Below, in pieces: positions 53,231 through 62,599 of a DNA stretch of 64,000 nt. Both the position numbers and the translations under genes were made by a program. The stretch spans positions 1 through 64,000 of the forward strand of contig NZ_JAHUWN010000004.1 of the NCBI RefSeq assembly GCF_019219025.1, in the 5' to 3' direction. The notes under the pieces are model-generated. The model searched no databases. It was given only the letters and a program-made list of their open reading frames with translations, and had not been told where the DNA came from. The DNA is from Bacillus sp. sid0103 (GTDB lineage: Bacteria > Bacillota > Bacilli > Bacillales_B > DSM-18226). The number at the start of each line of letters is the position of its first letter. Positions within the stretch are counted from its first letter, which is position 1.

Positions 53231-56077
53231 TTAGTCAAGAACATAGATTTCTTTTATCAATCCAACAATTTCTGAGAAAAGTTCCTTACTTCCATCAATG
53301 TAATAGAATTTAGAAATCATGCCATCACCGGTATACCAAAGTTGGATTCGTACGTTATTCTCTTTATTGGAAAAACTTAATATCAAATTCCAATCATGAA
53401 AGTCCAAAACCTTCATTTGAATATCATAATTTTCTAAGATAGCAACAAACTCTTGCAAAAACGAGTGCATTACTCCACTTGGAACATCCTTTGAAACTGG
53501 TTTTAATAAAGGCAAAATATGTCCAAAATCCTCCTGTTCACCTGACTTTAACCTTGGTATCTTCATTTCTCCTCTGCCGTTATAGTCGAAGAACAATTCA
53601 ATTTTACGGTCATTCATCTCCAAAGTGACAATCTCTAAATAATTTCTTGGAGCTATATTTGAGATAGTTGCCACACCTGACAATTGGGTTTCCAAATAGT
53701 TTTGAAGCTGTTCGGTAGAAGTTTGGTCCCCATTAGAGAGCGATAAAATGATATTACTTTTATTTGGAGCTGTTATGGATGTTGACTCACTAAATTCTGT
53801 CTTCAAAAAAGGAGAGATTGGTTTCCAATTGATCAGTTGAACATTATTTAACCCGGTCGATATCCCAGTATAAATCCATTTGAAATATGCCTTATTCGTT
53901 TTTCCTCGGTTTTCATCTTGCTGTGTATTAAAAAACACCGTTTCAAAAGAATAAGCCATTGCCTTATTTACTGTCATCGCCCAGCCAAACTTTACTCTCG
54001 CTGCATTTAAAAGCTTAAAATATTCGCTTGTTGGCACTTTTAATTTTTTCAGTACCCGATCTCTGTACGCCTTTTCAAAACGAGTCAACTTCCGTTTGTC
54101 TTTGGAATCCCTATAAATTTCTTTCCCATCTTTTTTGGATATAATATATAGATCAGGATGTTGTAACATTTCTTGGTATTCCACACTTCTTTCAAAAGGT
54201 TCTTTATCAAAAACCTCCTTTTCATAACTCGATAATACGATTTGATAGGCAATAATCTCGTTTGTTTCCAGCTCATTCTTTGTAGCTTTCAAGTAATTAT
54301 CGAATACAAGAGTTTCAATGATACTTCCATCCTGAAGCTTTATTTGACAAGGGATAAATCGCAATATTACTTTTTCGTCTTTAATGACCACAGTTTTTTC
54401 GATTATATGATCATGATCAACAGTGATAACTTCGCCAAAATAACCGTTGTCCACCCTTTTAGGTTCAACAAAAGAAAAAGGTTGTTCATTATTATCAAAT
54501 GGTGATAAATCATTTTCCACCAATCTTGGTCCATAAGCTTGAATCGTAGTATTAAAAACAATGTAATCCTTTGCCCCTATTTCTCCACCATTTTTAATTA
54601 ATTGCTTCTTTATCCAGATATTCACTTGATTTGCTTGCTTATTGGAAAATAAAAGAATACTACTGCTGGTTGGATTCAACCAAGCTTCCCTCAATACATT
54701 TGTTTTGTCTTCCCTTTCGCAAACGGAAATCTCTTCACTAGAGTATATAAATAACTCATTATATCGGTCTTCCCCTATATTCTTTGAAATCTTATTACAA
54801 ACTTTAATGATTTCAGAATCCCCGTCATTATCTGGCAACTCTGTTTTCCCGATTTCTGAAAAGATATTTTTAATATCAAGAAGGGCTTTCAAGTATTCTG
54901 GATTAAGTGCATTTTCAGTGTTTGACCCATAACTCAGCTTATTTTTATCTCCAATGAAAATAACCTTTCTCTCGGGATTGGACTCCAAATCGATATAATT
55001 TAAGACATCATCTAATAAATGCCCTGAACCAAATTGCAGCAAATCTGAATCGAAATTCGAATTAGTAATCAGCTGACTATCATCGATAATATACAAGGCT
55101 TTATCTTGATCATGGATTTCATCATGTCCTTTTATTGGAATAGTCTTTTTGTAAAATTCATCTATTGTATCACTATTGAAATCAAATACCGTATTAAATA
55201 GTGAATCGACTTCTTCTAGTTCTGGATTGTTCCTCAGCATCTTCCTTCTCAATCGATTAGAGTAAGCAAATACTGGGGCATCTGTAAAACCTAAATCGAA
55301 AGCAATTTCCCGAATATCAGGAATTAGCGCTGTTTTGCCACTTCTCGTATTACCTGTTAAGGTCATAATTTTGCTATCAGATATTAGAAATTCCCGAATT
55401 TCTTGCAAGGAATTTATATTTTTAGTTCGTTCTTCAACACGCCGTTCGTGAAACTCCGGTTCAAATTGAATATAAAACTGGTATTCATTCGCAACAAACA
55501 AAGTCTCTGTAAAAGTTTGTCTCCCCTTATCCGACAAATAATTCATATTCCTATCAGCCATGACATCAAGGATGTCGACAATTTTGTTAAGATAATTGTT
55601 AGAATCAACAATTGAAAAACTGACTTGGAACTGGCGGGGTATTCTACCTACGACTTCTATGTTATCGTGAAAACACACTACAGTTGATATAGACTTACGT
55701 TCAAAATCGTGCAAACGATATTTAAGTTCATCTATCAGCTTTATTCGCTGCTTGCCAAGTTGACTAAATGGATTCGGAGAGCTTCCTCCTTTAACAGTTA
55801 CATCACCATTTATCACCCATCTACCAAATCCGAAATTTTCCTCAGATGGAAGTTCTAGTGTCCCGCTATAATCTTTAAAATCAATAATAATAATTTGACT
55901 TTCAGTAACCAACAAGCAGTCTATTTGCAAATCTTCTCGCACAATGCACTCCGGCATTCCTAGTAAAATACCATCCCATTGCCTTTGCTCAAAAACTTGT
56001 GACAACTCAACCGATATTTTCCTGAAAAATTCATTTTCGTACGATTTTGAGGATTTGCCTTTACGAACCTCTAACAT
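53231..56077 (-). CDS. NERD domain / UvrD-like P-loop protein with altered motif VI
   Basis: About 948 residues from ATG 56077 (GGAGG nine bases upstream). NERD domain at about 15-130: ENEFFRKI, DCLLV and IIIIDFKDYSG (Asp and D-x-K in place of E-x-K). P-loop GNTRSGKT at about 242-249, Walker B ALYIIDDSQLI (DD in place of DE), FIGDKNKLSYGS, then GWAMTVNKAMAYSFETVFF as motif V and KWIYTGISTGLNNVQLI where TRAxxxL is expected: the arginine is missing. The last 150 residues hold two similar beta units (IELFFDYNGRGEMKIPRL and IQLWYTGDGMISKFYYID). It may be a switch ATPase rather than a translocating helicase. Operon with the TPR/OB gene. Confidence 0.8.
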   Translation of the reverse strand: MLEVRKGKSSKSYENEFFRKISVELSQVFEQRQWDGILLGMPECIVREDLQIDCLLVTESQIIIIDFKDYSGTLELPSEENFGFGRWVINGDVTVKGGSSPNPFSQLGKQRIKLIDELKYRLHDFERKSISTVVCFHDNIEVVGRIPRQFQVSFSIVDSNNYLNKIVDILDVMADRNMNYLSDKGRQTFTETLFVANEYQFYIQFEPEFHERRVEERTKNINSLQEIREFLISDSKIMTLTGNTRSGKTALIPDIREIAFDLGFTDAPVFAYSNRLRRKMLRNNPELEEVDSLFNTVFDFNSDTIDEFYKKTIPIKGHDEIHDQDKALYIIDDSQLITNSNFDSDLLQFGSGHLLDDVLNYIDLESNPERKVIFIGDKNKLSYGSNTENALNPEYLKALLDIKNIFSEIGKTELPDNDGDSEIIKVCNKISKNIGEDRYNELFIYSSEEISVCEREDKTNVLREAWLNPTSSSILLFSNKQANQVNIWIKKQLIKNGGEIGAKDYIVFNTTIQAYGPRLVENDLSPFDNNEQPFSFVEPKRVDNGYFGEVITVDHDHIIEKTVVIKDEKVILRFIPCQIKLQDGSIIETLVFDNYLKATKNELETNEIIAYQIVLSSYEKEVFDKEPFERSVEYQEMLQHPDLYIISKKDGKEIYRDSKDKRKLTRFEKAYRDRVLKKLKVPTSEYFKLLNAARVKFGWAMTVNKAMAYSFETVFFNTQQDENRGKTNKAYFKWIYTGISTGLNNVQLINWKPISPFLKTEFSESTSITAPNKSNIILSLSNGDQTSTEQLQNYLETQLSGVATISNIAPRNYLEIVTLEMNDRKIELFFDYNGRGEMKIPRLKSGEQEDFGHILPLLKPVSKDVPSGVMHSFLQEFVAILENYDIQMKVLDFHDWNLILSFSNKENNVRIQLWYTGDGMISKFYYIDGSKELFSEIVGLIKEIYVLD

Positions 56078-56262
56078 ATTATTTTGCCTCCGTGTGCAGT
56101 TCATCTCTAAATATTATATCATTTCAGCTGAATTTCTAGTTAATTATCCTTAATCTTAATTCTAAAAACCAATGCAAGTCCTAAGATCCAAGAGAATTAT
56201 CCTTTTCTCTTAAATTCCAACAATTTGAATATACCTTCGTAATAGGTCCCAAATGATTAATA

Positions 56263-57217
56263 CTATATTTTGTGTTTATATTCTCGGAAAATTTGATAAC
56301 GCCGTTCTATTTTATTTCCTATTTCCTCCAATCTCCTTTTGTTATCAAAAATGTTATACTTCTTCTCATCATTAAAATTACTACTTATCGCTATATCGAG
56401 TTCATCAAATGAATTAATTAAATCAAAGTAACTTTGTGAAGCAGTTTCGTCTTCAAAGGTTCTATACATATTATTTATTTCATTAATTACAAAAGTTCTA
56501 AACTTGTATCTATCTTCAACATTACATCTAAATATGGCGGATGAAATGCCGCCAGTAACTTCCTTTACAAACTCCATTATTTTAAGATTTTTTATTAGAT
56601 CTATAACCTCTTCAAAAGTTTTTCTATCCTCACCATATATATTATTAATTAATTTCTTCACAACAAAAAACTCATACAATTCTTTATGCTTAATCAATAA
56701 ATTAGATATATCAGCATTTTTAAGAATATCAATTTCTTTTATGCTATCCTTATTATTCTTTATAAACTCTTCCCAGAATCCAATTCTCTCATCATTATCA
56801 AGATCCTTTGGAACACACAAAACCCACTTTGTAATATTCTTATTGAATTTCTTTGCTGTTTCTAATCCTTTATTGAAGGAGTTTTGAATTTCTGTTTTGT
56901 TTTCCATTAAATCAGTCTTTATAAAAAATTTACATTGATAAAACGATCCAGTTATCATCAATTTCATGAATGATATCTAAACCACCGTCTCCCCTCCGTA
57001 CACTTACATGAAAAACGTTACCCCCAACTGGCAGTTGTAATGAATAAATATCTTCTTTTGAAGATTTTAATATTTCTCTTTTACAATCACTAAGTTCACT
57101 TTTCTCAAATTTAATAATTGAGTTATGTTCTTGAATAATAATTTGCGCACAAATTGTTTCAAATATATACCTTGCTCCATCACCATATAGCCCTTGCAAT
57201 AAATAGCCTATATCCAT
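56263..57217 (-). pseudogene. PD-(D/E)xK endonuclease-like gene split by a +1 frameshift
   Basis: The first frame (57217 to about 56,955) reads GARYIFETICAQIIIQEHN, VHFVSVRRGDGG-like VSVRRGDGGLDIIHEIDDNW. Skipping one base gives SFYQCKFFIKTDLMENKTEIQNSF and onward to 56,263, about 317 residues in all. GDGG-LDI and YQCKF supply the Asp and the Q-x-K of a restriction-endonuclease fold; the rest (KNITKWVLCVPKDLDNDERIGFW) is typical of the same N-terminal nuclease domain in defence proteins. The frames overlap at 56,930-56,967. Either an inactivating insertion, an assembly error or a programmed shift. It stands between the NERD unit and the RecQ unit. Confidence 0.8.
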
Positions 57218-57277
57218 AAGTGATTTTAACTCCCTTTTTACTAATTATCTATTTCAAAAGTGCCATTTTTCATATCT

Positions 57278-59245
57278 CTATAAGAGAAGCCCTTTTATTA
57301 ACGACTCAACTGATTTTGTCAAAGCAGGATTCTCATACGTAATTATGAGCTGATCAGGAAAATATTGTTGGTAGATTGACTGTTTCTCTAACCAACGTGT
57401 ATCATAATCATCTTTACCAATCATCCCCAAATGCTCCCAGTAGTACTCTTTTCCATTTACTGCGAGAGTAAAATCAGGAGAGAGACGTTTGTTTCCGCCA
57501 TAGTATAATTCCTTTTCATACTCATAGAAGATTCCATGTTGGTGCAGCAGGTTTGCTATGATCACTTCTGATTTAGATCGCACAAGATCGCCTTTTGTCG
57601 TGGCATAAATTTTGCTTAAAAGGAACTTTGGAACACCTAAGTGACGGCCAATTTCTTGATGCAATTCCCTTGAATTATCACAGTTTTCAAGGATATGTAC
57701 AAAATAATTCAAGTGAGCGTGCTTGTAGGATTTTTTATCCTTTCCATATTCCTCAAGACGCTGGAGCGTAGGCTCATCTAGCTCTTCTAGGTTGCTTTTT
57801 ATAACCAGGCACTTCCCAAGGCTCTTATCGACTATTACCTGATTAGTTACAATTGCATTAAAAACAATATCACTAATCTCCTTGGCGGTTTTTTTACTTT
57901 TTTTCATCGTTGTAATCATATTTTTTGTTTTTGTCAAAGAGATGAGGTTAGCTAACTCCGTATCCTTCACGTTTGAAAAAACATCAAGGCTGGTAATGCC
58001 TTTTGCTACAATCTCAATAACTCCATTGTCTATAAAATACGGTAGACATTTTTGTATATCCTCGTCATCAAAATATGAAAGTGTTTTATAGCCTATTTTG
58101 TTGGAGGTTACCTTAGAAAATGCTTCTTTGAGTTCATCCATTGTAGGGAATGATTTATCAATAAAGTGTGATTTTTTTACATCAATATTTTTATTTGAAT
58201 ACAACAAATAAGCATTGGAAGCTTGTTTGTCGCGTGATGCTCTTCCTACTTCTTGATAATATTGAGCAACTGATTCTGGGATCATAAAATGGATGACTAC
58301 ACGAATATCAGGTATATCGATACCCATTCCAAAAGCATTTGTTGCAAACACAACATCTAACTTATTGTTTTTAAAGCGTTCAATTATATCCTGCTTGTCT
58401 TTTGAGGACACATCTCCATGAAAGTGTGTTGCTTTAATCCCTCTCTCAATCGCAGCCTTGGCAAGCTCTTCTGTACTGTTCTTGCCTTTTACTCGGTAGA
58501 TATAAACGAGAGTTTTCTCATTTTGATGAATCGTGAGTAATTTCCATAGTTTTTCTAGCTTTTCATCCTCTTTAATAAACTTAAAAGTCTTTAATTCGAT
58601 TTCAGTTCGAACAAGCAACTCACTTTTTAATACTGATTCATGTTTAATTTTGAATGAATCACAAATATCCGCCACTTCTTTTCTATTTAAAGTAGCTGAT
58701 AACCCTAAAACAGTTGGCCACTGAACTCCATAAACATTATTTAAAAAAGTAGGAATATGTTTATAAAACGGGCGGAAACTATGCCCCCATTGAGATACAC
58801 AGTGAATCTCATCAATAGCGATTAATTTTAATTCATCTTTCCTAGACTTGATGCAAAACTCGAATAACCCATCCGTAGAAATCCGTTCAGGACTTACAAA
58901 AATAAAATCAGGGTTCAGTTCGCCCTTATAAAAAGCCTTTAACAATTTCAATTGTTTCCTAGCGTCAATTCCAGCATGTAAAGTCAACACTTTATATCCA
59001 TGTTCCTCTAGCTTTATTGCTTGTTCATCAATAAGCGCTGTTAAAGGGGAAATCACCAAAGTAATACCTTGTAGACCTAAGCCGGATAACCAATATGTTA
59101 AAGACTTACCACCACCAGTTTGCATTATACAAAGTGTATTTTCTTTAGTAAGAACTTGTTGAATGACACTTTCTTGAAATTCAATTAAACTAAATTTTTC
59201 AGCTAATTTTGGAAAGCATTGCTTAAACAGATTTTTTACATCCAT
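57278..59245 (-). CDS. RecQ-family helicase fused to a PD-(D/E)xK-like C-terminal domain
   Basis: 655 residues. Superfamily-2 RecQ motor: TLCIMQTGGGKSLTYW (Walker A), VISPLTALIDEQ, FVSPERIS, IAIDEIHCVSQWGHSFRP (DEIH), LSATLNRKEV, HFHGDVSSKDKQDI and ATNAFGMGIDIPDIRVVIHF plus QEVGRASRD. Instead of the usual RQC/HRDC tail it has a helical middle and a C-terminal nuclease-like domain (RSKSEVIIANLLHQHGIFYEYEKELYY, LSPDFTLAVNGKEYYWEHLGM) of the sort found on UvrD-type helicases. ATG 59245 overlaps the end of the preceding gene by 10 bases. Probably the motor-nuclease half of a two-gene system. Confidence 0.88.
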   Translation of the reverse strand: MDVKNLFKQCFPKLAEKFSLIEFQESVIQQVLTKENTLCIMQTGGGKSLTYWLSGLGLQGITLVISPLTALIDEQAIKLEEHGYKVLTLHAGIDARKQLKLLKAFYKGELNPDFIFVSPERISTDGLFEFCIKSRKDELKLIAIDEIHCVSQWGHSFRPFYKHIPTFLNNVYGVQWPTVLGLSATLNRKEVADICDSFKIKHESVLKSELLVRTEIELKTFKFIKEDEKLEKLWKLLTIHQNEKTLVYIYRVKGKNSTEELAKAAIERGIKATHFHGDVSSKDKQDIIERFKNNKLDVVFATNAFGMGIDIPDIRVVIHFMIPESVAQYYQEVGRASRDKQASNAYLLYSNKNIDVKKSHFIDKSFPTMDELKEAFSKVTSNKIGYKTLSYFDDEDIQKCLPYFIDNGVIEIVAKGITSLDVFSNVKDTELANLISLTKTKNMITTMKKSKKTAKEISDIVFNAIVTNQVIVDKSLGKCLVIKSNLEELDEPTLQRLEEYGKDKKSYKHAHLNYFVHILENCDNSRELHQEIGRHLGVPKFLLSKIYATTKGDLVRSKSEVIIANLLHQHGIFYEYEKELYYGGNKRLSPDFTLAVNGKEYYWEHLGMIGKDDYDTRWLEKQSIYQQYFPDQLIITYENPALTKSVESLIKGLLL

Positions 59246-60204
59246 GAGTATAGTTTATCCTCCGAACTGCTCGAGATAAATTTGATATCGTCTTCATGCT
59301 TCTTGGCTATAAAAGCAAAGAATTGATTTACTAACACATAACGATATTCAGCAGGGATATGAACATTATTCTTATCCGCTTCTTTCTTTAATAACAGATA
59401 AATTTGGTAAGCATAAAAGCCAAATAATTCATATGGATAGAAATAGTTTTGGTTAGTGAGACTTTTTTCTACGTTAATCATGAGAAACTGGGAACCTTCT
59501 TCACATTCAAACGTTTTTTTATTTGTTAGATACCAGAGCGCCCAAATTGCTTCCTTTGAACGATACGGAAAAAATGCGGGGTGTAATTTAAATAAGAAAT
59601 GGCTCTTAATGCCTCCACCTATAACTCCAAATACAGAATAATCCTCAGTGTCTATTTCCTCGAACTCCAATTCACTTAATGTCTTGATAGAATCATAGTC
59701 AAATTCTTCACACTCTTCAGCATAGCTATTTGCAAATGAAGATAAGTTTTGACAAACCGCTAGCAACTCATTCGGGTTTGAAATACCAAACTCATACCGG
59801 TACTTATCCAATTCCTTAGCCTTACTGTTTAATGTGACACGGATGATAGGGCAAGCACTTCTTAGTTTTGCTTTAAACCCGGCAGGATTATCTTCATATT
59901 CTTCGAGCCATTCTTCATCTAATAAATCAATATACGATTTACGGTCTTTTTCAAATTTTTCAATTCCTTCTGCAATAAGGCTTTTTAGTACATTTGAAGT
60001 ATTTTTTTTACGAGTTTTTACTACCCCATCACTTCCAAACTTTTCAGCAAGCATATTGATTTGTTGCTCTGATAATGTTGTTCCCCCAGCAGATTGAATA
60101 AAGGCATCAAAGTAATCATGGAAATGAGCTTTTATTTCTAATAAAACACGTTCAATATGTTGCTCTTCATAACATTTTTCTTCTATGTTATTTGGGTAGT
60201 ACAT
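59236..60204 (-). CDS. Unrecognised 322-residue protein, partner of the RecQ-nuclease
   Basis: Family not known to me. Charged and mostly helical: IERVLLEIKAHFHDYFDAFIQS, SEQQINMLAEKFGSDGVVKTRKKNTSNVLKSLIAEGIEKFEKD; then an aromatic-rich central part SVFGVIGGGIKSHFLFKLHPAFFPYRSKEAIWALWYLTNKK that is the most motif-like block, and YFYPYELFGFYAYQIYLLLKKEAD. ATG 60204 with AGGGGGG upstream. The 10-base overlap with the helicase start shows tight coupling. It may recognise the target or control the helicase; there is no sequence basis for more. Confidence 0.75.
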   Translation of the reverse strand: MYYPNNIEEKCYEEQHIERVLLEIKAHFHDYFDAFIQSAGGTTLSEQQINMLAEKFGSDGVVKTRKKNTSNVLKSLIAEGIEKFEKDRKSYIDLLDEEWLEEYEDNPAGFKAKLRSACPIIRVTLNSKAKELDKYRYEFGISNPNELLAVCQNLSSFANSYAEECEEFDYDSIKTLSELEFEEIDTEDYSVFGVIGGGIKSHFLFKLHPAFFPYRSKEAIWALWYLTNKKTFECEEGSQFLMINVEKSLTNQNYFYPYELFGFYAYQIYLLLKKEADKNNVHIPAEYRYVLVNQFFAFIAKKHEDDIKFISSSSEDKLYSWM

Positions 60205-60361
60205 AAAATCCCCCCTAATTGTATATGTATAATTTTACCACACTTTAAACTTCTGAAAATATGGTGATTATTTTTCTTTCTTATTTATTTTAAATGTAAA
60301 GAAAAAAGCCTCTCAAAAGTTAAATATAACTCCTGAAAAGCTATTGGAAAAAAATTTAAAA

Positions 60362-60580
60362 TCAATCCAGACGTTTCATTGCTTGTTTCAACTGATCCAT
60401 TTCCTCTTTGCTTAAAGTAACGCCTTTTCCCATTTTTTCATGGTTCGGGTCCCATTCTCTGATGTCGAATTTTGGTTCACGACCATTCCAGCTGATTAGG
60501 TTCAATTCCTTTGTCCAGCCTTTTGCCGATTCAGAAAGGACAGCGATTTTCTCTGTAATTTCAAATTTAATGTCAGCCAC
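60362..60580 (-). CDS. ydbC: YdbC/PC4-like DNA-binding protein
   Basis: 72 residues from GTG 60580 with AAAGGAG eight bases upstream, which gives the familiar MADIKFEITEKIAVLSE start. The PC4/p15 fold (GWTKELNLISWNGREPKFDIREWDPNHEKMGKGVTLS) binds single-stranded DNA as a dimer. A chromosomal gene of many Firmicutes; here it is in the defence island and on its own. Confidence 0.92.
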   Translation of the reverse strand: MADIKFEITEKIAVLSESAKGWTKELNLISWNGREPKFDIREWDPNHEKMGKGVTLSKEEMDQLKQAMKRLD

Positions 60581-60648
60581 GTCCAACACTCCTTTTATTG
60601 CAAATTAGCCTTATACTTGATAATCTTCAGGGGATTCTGCCCCTCGAC

Positions 60649-61065
60649 TTATTTACACTTCTTACACAATAACTCCATATTCTTGAAATTTTCTGCCTGT
60701 TCCATAACCTTCTCAAACACTTCTTCGTCCCATTCAGGAGGATAGCCATTTTTATAAAGTAAAACAGTTAAGTCCATATTCATTTGACTTTTTATGTCAT
60801 CACGCGTAGACCAATCCGCAAATTGTGCTTTATCCTTAACAAGATCTTGATTTTATTTGCAAGAACAAGACACTTATCATTGGCATAAGGAAAACCATGG
60901 TCGTCCCGTACCTTAACAAGAATATCGTAAAACGCTTTTTCTTCATACGTAATACCTAGTTCCCTCAAAAGATGTTTTATCTGCTTGTAAATCTTTAAAT
61001 ATCTTCAAAAGTTCATTTAAAACCTCCGTAACGGCAAAATTTATCTCTTTTTCCCCTCCTGTTGT
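60649..61065 (-). pseudogene. HsdR (type I restriction) C-terminal remnant
   Basis: Minus-strand fragments in changing frames: LGITYEEKAFYDILVKVRDDHGFPYANDKCLVLANKIK, then DKAQFADWSTRDDIKSQMNMDLTVLLYKNGYPPEWDEEVFEKVMEQAENFKNM up to the stop at 60,649. This is the C-terminal domain of HsdR. The motor, nuclease, hsdM and hsdS are absent, and a frameshift splits the fragment near 60,855. A dead trace of a type I system. Confidence 0.88.
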
Positions 61066-61300
61066 TTCAATTCTCTTATATTCCTGCTATAAGCGTTTTG
61101 GAAATTGTTTACACTTTTTGTTAGGTTGAGTTCCAAATTTTCTTTTTTTTCAATAAGGGCTGTGTAGGGCTTTACACAGAATTAATTAGACAAGGAAAGT
61201 CCTTCATTGTGTTTAATTTCTAATAAACTACCATTTCAATTGCTAGTGCAACATTTTCTCATTTTGAACTTACCCCTTTAGATACCTCACAAGCGACCTT
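61066..61300. other. Spacer between HsdR remnant and JetD
   Basis: AT-rich; no gene and no clear terminator beyond weak stems. Confidence 0.3.
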
Positions 61301-62581
61301 TTATTCATTGTCATGTTCTTTAATATCCGTTATAAATTGCTGTAACAAAGGTTCCTGATACCCTGCCTTTTTCACTTTTTTCATTTCTTCAATTACGGAA
61401 TTAAACTCGTTAAAACCTTTTTGAATTAACCGTTCCAATGCGATTGAGGAAATGGGGACATTTGAAATGCTGGTCCTGTATTCTTCAAGCCCCATCCTCC
61501 AAATTTTGATTTTTTCTTTGTACAGGTTTTTTAAGTGTTTTGCGATAACAATTCCTTTTACATCTAAATCACCTGAATAATATAATGTTGCTCCACCCTT
61601 TACGAGCTTGTCCAGTAACAACTTTCCTGACAACTTTAGATTGCCATGTGTACAAACAACAGGGTATACACCCTCTAACTTATCAAGCAAGCTCGAATAC
61701 ACACCGCTATTTTCAAGAATAAACACCTTGTTCCCTGCTACGGGTTTTACTACTTCAACATCTCGGAGCGACCTTAACGATATGTTTTGAACTGTTCCTT
61801 CTCTATTTGCCCAATGCCATTGTTGTACTTTATCTACATCACGATAGGCTTCTAAACCATAAACCGTTACGAAACTATGCAAATCATCTTTGTCCAGATA
61901 CACTTGTGTTAAAAGATTCGTTTCATCTTCCGCCGTAAGACTACTGCGATATTCTCGGTTTTCTTGTTCGCTAATTATCATTTCGATAGCTTGATAGATT
62001 CGCTTGTTTTTATCAAAATAATGAGGGTTGCCTGTGATTCGCTCCGAGAAAATCGGCAACCGTTCAAAATCACCATCCTGCGGGAAATGGGAGATTGCTT
62101 TTAGGATAACTTCAATGGATGACAAGTCCCCTTCGTTGTACAAGGCTGCGAAAGATGCGGAGCCTTTTTCTTTGTTTCGTATTTTTTCAATCACGAGCGT
62201 TGCGTTAGGATGTGGATAGGTTTCCAAAAGATACTGGAAGTAGGCTTCTTTCTTTTGTTGTTCCTCTAACTGCCTATTTTTCTTTGGCGCAATCGGTTCC
62301 TTTGTAACCCATTCTATTATTTCCAAAAGATTAAATGATTCAAACTTAGAGCCAATTAATCTTCTTTCAAATTTTGTTAAGTTGATGGTCACAGGACTCG
62401 CTTTGATTTTGGTCCCCATCCATGCTTCAATGGCAGCTCTTTCTTCCTCCGTTGGTTTAATTTTAACCGAACCACTTACATTTCCTAGTGATTCGATTTT
62501 ATTTTTAAAAAGGGAGAAAAGGCGTTGTAACGCCTTTTTCCCAAAGTATTCAATAGCTTCTTGTTTTAATTTGGAATCCAT
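61301..62581 (-). CDS. jetD: Wadjet JetD (DUF3322/DUF2399-type, TIGR02679-like)
   Basis: 426 residues. The C-terminal Toprim-like DUF2399 part is clear: VFILENSGVYSSLL, PVVCTHGNLKLSGKLLLDKL and TLYYSGDLDVKGIVIAKHLK (metal-binding Asp pair). JetD is the topoisomerase VI-like nuclease that cuts DNA closed by the SMC complex of Wadjet and so removes plasmids. N-terminal DUF3323-like region at about 1-250. The start ATG 62581 has AAGGGGAG upstream and lies 18 bases after the JetC stop, matching the usual A-B-C-D order. Confidence 0.9.
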   Translation of the reverse strand: MDSKLKQEAIEYFGKKALQRLFSLFKNKIESLGNVSGSVKIKPTEEERAAIEAWMGTKIKASPVTINLTKFERRLIGSKFESFNLLEIIEWVTKEPIAPKKNRQLEEQQKKEAYFQYLLETYPHPNATLVIEKIRNKEKGSASFAALYNEGDLSSIEVILKAISHFPQDGDFERLPIFSERITGNPHYFDKNKRIYQAIEMIISEQENREYRSSLTAEDETNLLTQVYLDKDDLHSFVTVYGLEAYRDVDKVQQWHWANREGTVQNISLRSLRDVEVVKPVAGNKVFILENSGVYSSLLDKLEGVYPVVCTHGNLKLSGKLLLDKLVKGGATLYYSGDLDVKGIVIAKHLKNLYKEKIKIWRMGLEEYRTSISNVPISSIALERLIQKGFNEFNSVIEEMKKVKKAGYQEPLLQQFITDIKEHDNE

Positions 62582-62599
62582 GTGAAACTCCCCTTATGT

